Below the pieces are notes generated by a model. The model saw only the letters and a program-made list of their open reading frames with translations, was not told where the DNA came from and made no database searches. Positions 61,077 to 64,000 of a DNA stretch of 64,000 bases are shown one piece after another. This stretch comes from Shimia sediminis. GTDB taxonomy: Bacteria; Pseudomonadota; Alphaproteobacteria; Rhodobacterales; Rhodobacteraceae. Both the position numbers and the translations under genes were made by a program. The stretch is taken from positions 186,001-250,000 of the forward strand of contig NZ_RYZK01000002.1 in assembly GCF_003990645.1 (NCBI RefSeq), given 5' to 3'. Position 1 is the stretch's first letter. Each line of letters opens with the position of its first letter.

Positions 61077-61648
61077 GCCGGTTGTTCATGGTGCGTCACG
61101 GACCGACCCATGCGCGGTCCATGGTGGGCTGGAGCGACATCCCGGCGGATCTGTCGGACGCGGCTGCCCTGGCCCGGTTGAGCGCCTATCTGCCCGAGGC
61201 GGCACCGGTGATCAGTTCCGATCTGAGCCGGGCGGTGGACACGGCAAGCGCCATTGAAAACGGGCGGCGTCGGTTGCCGCATGATGCCGACCTGCGCGAG
61301 ATTCATTTTGGCGATTGGGAGCTCAAGCGGTTTGACGAGGTCGCGGCGACCGACCCGGAACATATCCGCGCCTATTGGGAGACGCCCGGCGATGTCGCCC
61401 CCCCGAATGGCGAAAGCTGGAATGCGGTTTGCGCCCGTGTGGATGGGGCGGTGGACCGGTTGCTGGCGGCGCATGGCGGGCAGGATCTGATCGTGGTGGC
61501 GCATTTCGGCGCGATCCTGACCCAGGTGGCGCGCGCCATGGGGCTGAGCGGATCGGATGCGTTTGGCCACAAGATCGACAATCTCTCGGTCACGGTGATC
61601 GAGGCCTTTGGGGATTGGGCGGCGCCAGTCATTAATCACAATCCGTGA
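61073..61648 (+). CDS. Histidine phosphatase, probable alpha-ribazole phosphatase (CobC-like)
   Basis: TTG 61073 overlaps the cobU stop (TTGA) and gives 191 residues. The phosphohistidine motif is V-R-H-G-P-T-H-A and the second histidine is in V-V-A-H-F-G-A-I. R44-type and E-I-H-F-G-D-W-E elements complete the branch-1 phosphatase fold. Coupling to cobU favours alpha-ribazole-5'-phosphate dephosphorylation in B12 synthesis, but phosphoglycerate-mutase-like relatives share these motifs. Confidence 0.8.
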   Translation: MSRLFMVRHGPTHARSMVGWSDIPADLSDAAALARLSAYLPEAAPVISSDLSRAVDTASAIENGRRRLPHDADLREIHFGDWELKRFDEVAATDPEHIRAYWETPGDVAPPNGESWNAVCARVDGAVDRLLAAHGGQDLIVVAHFGAILTQVARAMGLSGSDAFGHKIDNLSVTVIEAFGDWAAPVINHNP

Positions 61649-61707
61649 TGGTTTTTCATCAATAATTTTCGTTTTGTGATGTTCAACTGTGCCGCTAGGC
61701 TGGCTGC

Positions 61708-62580
61708 ATGACCTATCATTTGCTTGTGGGCGATTACGCCTATTCTTCGTGGTCGCTGCGCGGCTGGTTGTTGTTTGAACGTTTTGGCATTGCCCGAAAA
61801 CAGACGATGTTGGATTTCTCCGGACGCGATGTGGCGGGGCAGCTGACGGATTATGCCCCGGCGCGCACGGTGCCGACGGTGATCACGCCCGAGGGGGCGG
61901 TGGTGTCGGATTCGCTGGCCATTGCCGAAGAGCTGGCCTCGCGCCATCCCGAGGCGGGGATCTGGCCCGGTGACCCGCTGGCACGTGCCACGGCACGCAG
62001 CCTGACCGCCGAGATGCATTCTGGCTTTGGCGCCTTGCGCTCGGAATGTCCGATGGGGGTGCGCACGGCCTATGTGAACACCCTGCCCAGCGACCCGGTT
62101 CTGGCGGACCTGGCGCGGATTGAAGAGCTGTGGGCCCATGCGCGCAAGATGTGCGGTGGGGAGGGTCCATGGCTGTGCGGGGCCTATTCGGCGGTGGATG
62201 CGTTTTATGCGCCGGTGGCGGCGCGGATTGCCGGGTTCAGCCTGCCGGTGGAGGCCGAGGCGGCGGCCTATGTGGCGGCCCACCTGGCCGATCCGGCGTT
62301 CCGGCGGTGGCGGGCCATGGGGTTGGTCAGCGGCGCGACCCTGCCGTGGTATGCGCAGGATTACGAGGTGGGCGACTGGCCCGGACCGAAGCCACTGGCC
62401 GCAAAGGCCGTGGAGGGGGGCGACGCCGAGAACGACGCCTGTCCTTATTCGGGCAAGCCGGTGCGGGATGTGCTGGAGCTGGACGGGCGACGCTTTGGGT
62501 TCTGCAACCCGTTCTGTCGGGACAAGACCGTCGCAGACCCGGAGGCCTGGCCCGCGTTCATGGCGCTGGTGACCGGGTAG
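61708..62580 (+). CDS. Glutathione S-transferase with C-terminal TRASH/YHS-like Cys module
   Basis: Of 290 residues, the first 80 are a thioredoxin-fold GST domain (Y-A-Y-S-S-W-S-L-R-G-W-L-L, then V-P-T-V-I-T-P-E-G with V-S-D-S-L-A-I-A-E-E-L). About 95-215 is the helical domain. Residues 245-290 form an extra module, C-P-Y-S-G ... G-F-C-N-P-F-C-R-D-K, with spacing C-x20-C-x3-C. That agrees with the TRASH metal-binding pattern and is not part of a normal GST. The gene is monocistronic. Confidence 0.82.
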   Translation: MTYHLLVGDYAYSSWSLRGWLLFERFGIARKQTMLDFSGRDVAGQLTDYAPARTVPTVITPEGAVVSDSLAIAEELASRHPEAGIWPGDPLARATARSLTAEMHSGFGALRSECPMGVRTAYVNTLPSDPVLADLARIEELWAHARKMCGGEGPWLCGAYSAVDAFYAPVAARIAGFSLPVEAEAAAYVAAHLADPAFRRWRAMGLVSGATLPWYAQDYEVGDWPGPKPLAAKAVEGGDAENDACPYSGKPVRDVLELDGRRFGFCNPFCRDKTVADPEAWPAFMALVTG

Positions 62581-62595
62581 CTCTCCCGCCTTGGT

Positions 62596-62685
62596 CGCAT
62601 CGCTGGCGCGATGCGGCCGCGTTGGGCGTGGCTCAGCAGAGCTGAGCCTGTTGAAGGGGCGCTGCCCCTCTGGGCCTGACGGCCC
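62596..62685. repeat. Cluster of four hairpins between gst and comM
   Basis: Stems in order: CGCATCG/CGATGCG (about 62596-62614), GGCTCAGC-AGA-GCTGAGCC (62630-62648), AGGGGC-GCT-GCCCCT (62655-62669) and GGGCC-TGAC-GGCCC (62672-62685). None has a T-run. Spacing is irregular, unlike the 13463 array. Confidence 0.65.
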
Positions 62686-62694
62686 ATTCACCCC

Positions 62695-62717
62695 GGGATA
62701 CTTGGGGCCATAAGAAG
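62695..62717 (+). repeat. Conserved intergenic motif, diverged copy 3
   Basis: GGGATACTTGGGGCCATAAG with AAG following resembles the GAGTATTTTTGGCNANATGAAG strings at 11614 and 57494, in the plus orientation. Similarity is weaker than between copies 1 and 2. Confidence 0.4.
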
Positions 62718-62721
62718 CTGA

Positions 62722-62736
62722 TTAACCCTTCGATAA
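62722..62736 (+). promoter_or_regulatory. Near-consensus CtrA site upstream of comM
   Basis: TTAACCCTTCGATAA is TTAA-N7-ATAA, one mismatch from the CtrA consensus TTAA-N7-TTAA, 47 bases before the comM ATG. A single copy with a mismatch is weak evidence by itself. Confidence 0.4.
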
Positions 62737-62783
62737 CCATGTCGCGTTAACGTTTTGCCAAGGGGTTATGGAGAGTTCTTGGT

Positions 62784-64000
62784 ATGGCGGCACGGTCTTA
62801 TACGGTGGCGTTTGAGGGGGTGGAGGCCCACACCGTCGAGGTCCAATGCGCGGTGTCGGCCGGGCTGCCTGCGTTCTCAATTGTCGGATTGCCGGACAAG
62901 GCGGTGTCCGAGGCCCGCGAACGTGTGCGCGCGGCGTTGAATGCCATGGCGATAGCGCTGCCGTCCAAGCGGATCACCGTGAACCTGTCGCCGGCGGACC
63001 TACCGAAAGAGGGCAGCCATTTTGACCTGCCGGTGGCGATCGCGCTGTTGGCAGCGCTGAACATTATCCCGGAAGATGCGGCAGAGGGCTGCGTGTCCCT
63101 GGGAGAGTTGTCGCTGGACGGGACTTTGGTGCCCGTGACCGGCGCCTTGCCCGCTGCGATGTCGGCGGCAGAAAGCAATCGGACATTGTTGTGCCCGGCG
63201 GCCTCGGGCAGTGAGGCGGCCTGGGTTGGAAATGCACAGGTGATCGGGGCGCAGACCCTCGCCGATGTCGTGCGGCATTACAACGGGCAGTCCCCCCTGC
63301 CCCCGTCAGAGCCGGGAGAGGTGACGGCGGCGCCAACGGACCGGGATCTGCGTGACATCAAGGGGCAGGAGCGCGCCAAGCGGGCGCTGGAGATTGCCGC
63401 TGCGGGGCGGCATCATTTCCTGATGACCGGGTCGCCGGGCTCGGGCAAGTCCATGCTGGCGGCGCGGTTGCCGTCGATCCTGCCATCTTTGTCGCCGCAG
63501 GAGGCGCTGGAGACCTCGATGATCCATTCGGTCGCGGGATTGCTGGATCAGGGTGGGATTTCACGCGCCCGCCCCTTTCGCGAGCCGCATCACACGGCCT
63601 CGATGGCGGCGATTGTGGGGGGCGGGCGGCGCGCCAGCCCAGGAGAGATCAGCCTGGCCCATAATGGTGTGCTGTTCCTGGACGAGTTGCCGGAGTTTGC
63701 ACGCGCGGTGCTGGAAACGCTGCGCCAGCCGATTGAAACGGGCGAGGTGATGGTGGCGCGGGCCAATGCACATGTGACCTATCCGTGCAAGTTCATGTTG
63801 GTGGCGGCGGCGAACCCCTGTCGTTGTGGCGAGCTGTTTGATCCTGCCAAGGCCTGCTCGCGGGCGCCAAAATGTGGCGAGGATTACATGGGGCGGATAT
63901 CCGGGCCGTTGATGGACCGGATCGACCTGCGGCTCGAGGTGCCGCCGGTGGATTTTCGTGATCTCGACCTGCCATCGGATGGGGACGCGTCCGCAACGGT
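62784..64000 (+). CDS. comM: YifB/ComM-family Mg-chelatase-like AAA+ ATPase (partial, 3' end outside window)
   Basis: About 405 codons are open from ATG 62784 to the window edge. The N-terminal ChlI-like domain begins Y-T-V-A-F-E-G-V-E-A-H-T-V-E-V and contains I-V-G-L-P-D-K-A-V-S-E-A-R-E-R-V. A linker follows, then the AAA+ core with Walker A (G-S-P-G-S-G-K-S), Walker B (G-V-L-F-L-D-E-L-P-E-F) and a Cys-rich loop (P-C-R-C-G, C-S-x6-C). ComM is a DNA branch-migration helicase in natural transformation. In Rhodobacter it belongs to the gene-transfer-agent recipient functions. Confidence 0.92.
   Translation, partial: MAARSYTVAFEGVEAHTVEVQCAVSAGLPAFSIVGLPDKAVSEARERVRAALNAMAIALPSKRITVNLSPADLPKEGSHFDLPVAIALLAALNIIPEDAAEGCVSLGELSLDGTLVPVTGALPAAMSAAESNRTLLCPAASGSEAAWVGNAQVIGAQTLADVVRHYNGQSPLPPSEPGEVTAAPTDRDLRDIKGQERAKRALEIAAAGRHHFLMTGSPGSGKSMLAARLPSILPSLSPQEALETSMIHSVAGLLDQGGISRARPFREPHHTASMAAIVGGGRRASPGEISLAHNGVLFLDELPEFARAVLETLRQPIETGEVMVARANAHVTYPCKFMLVAAANPCRCGELFDPAKACSRAPKCGEDYMGRISGPLMDRIDLRLEVPPVDFRDLDLPSDGDASAT

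Overview
The window looks like a chromosomal segment of a marine alphaproteobacterium of the Rhodobacterales (Roseobacter group). This is an inference from gene content and style: RpoHII with the QKSLFFNLRR box, a form II CoxL-like protein, TRAP transporters, an RpoE/ChrR-type promoter, a GC-rich coding bias and many ATGA/TGATG start-stop overlaps. No rRNA, tRNA or CRISPR array was seen.

Layout. 1-4888: a partial ceramidase-family membrane protein, a UPF0173 metallo-hydrolase, then four tandem NTF2-like/class III adenylyl cyclase fusions. 4909-6255: an 11-bp tandem repeat, tadA, rluB. 6429-13447: a nine-gene co-directional cluster made of a 27-residue membrane peptide, XpaC-like, TelA, a DUF2927 lipoprotein, SPFH+GYF_2, a Rid protein, cytochrome b561, a membrane zinc-ribbon protein and a nitroreductase. 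It ends in an array of four palindromes with an exact 24-bp period. 13598-18671 (minus): DUF2235 hydrolase, CoxL-like oxidoreductase, NadE. 18829-20232: an exported protein with 18 MORN repeats.

20344-31430 is an AT-richer accessory island. It holds a frameshifted sulfatase, a dead IS5-type fragment, a complete hexuronate pathway from uronate to KDPG (uxaC, uxuB, uxuA, kdgK) with a GntR/FCD regulator and a dctPQM TRAP transporter, and a dead IS21-type fragment. 31657-33669: a second copy of the 11-bp repeat, then leuA preceded by a leucine-rich leader peptide and mutually exclusive hairpins. 33769-35034: a TorF-type porin and a Cys-rich membrane-anchored protein.

35438-41045 is the rod-shape operon mreB-mreC-mreD-mrdA-rodA. 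41116-47495: ghrA, BenE, SseB-like, an Fe-S uracil-DNA glycosylase, an ArsR/permease pair behind two matching dyad operators, and nhaA. 47686-52354: capsule export and precursor genes (kpsT, kpsE, kdsA, phosphohexomutase). 52382-52565: a terminator, three 32-bp TTGTACAA repeats and a 28-bp palindrome. 52580-64000: M3 peptidase, a trans-sulfuration PLP enzyme, a membrane-anchored MoeB-like protein, dut, coaBC, chaN, rpoH2 (with an RpoE-like promoter), cobU, a histidine phosphatase, a glutathione transferase with a TRASH-like tail, and the 5' part of comM.

The best candidates for something under-described are the XpaC/TelA/SPFH/zinc-ribbon cluster with its coupled micro-protein, the cyclase array, the phased palindrome arrays, the 32-bp TTGTACAA repeats, the Cys-rich protein at 34441-35034 and the glutathione transferase-TRASH fusion. 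All calls come from reading sequence and family knowledge; no database search was run.
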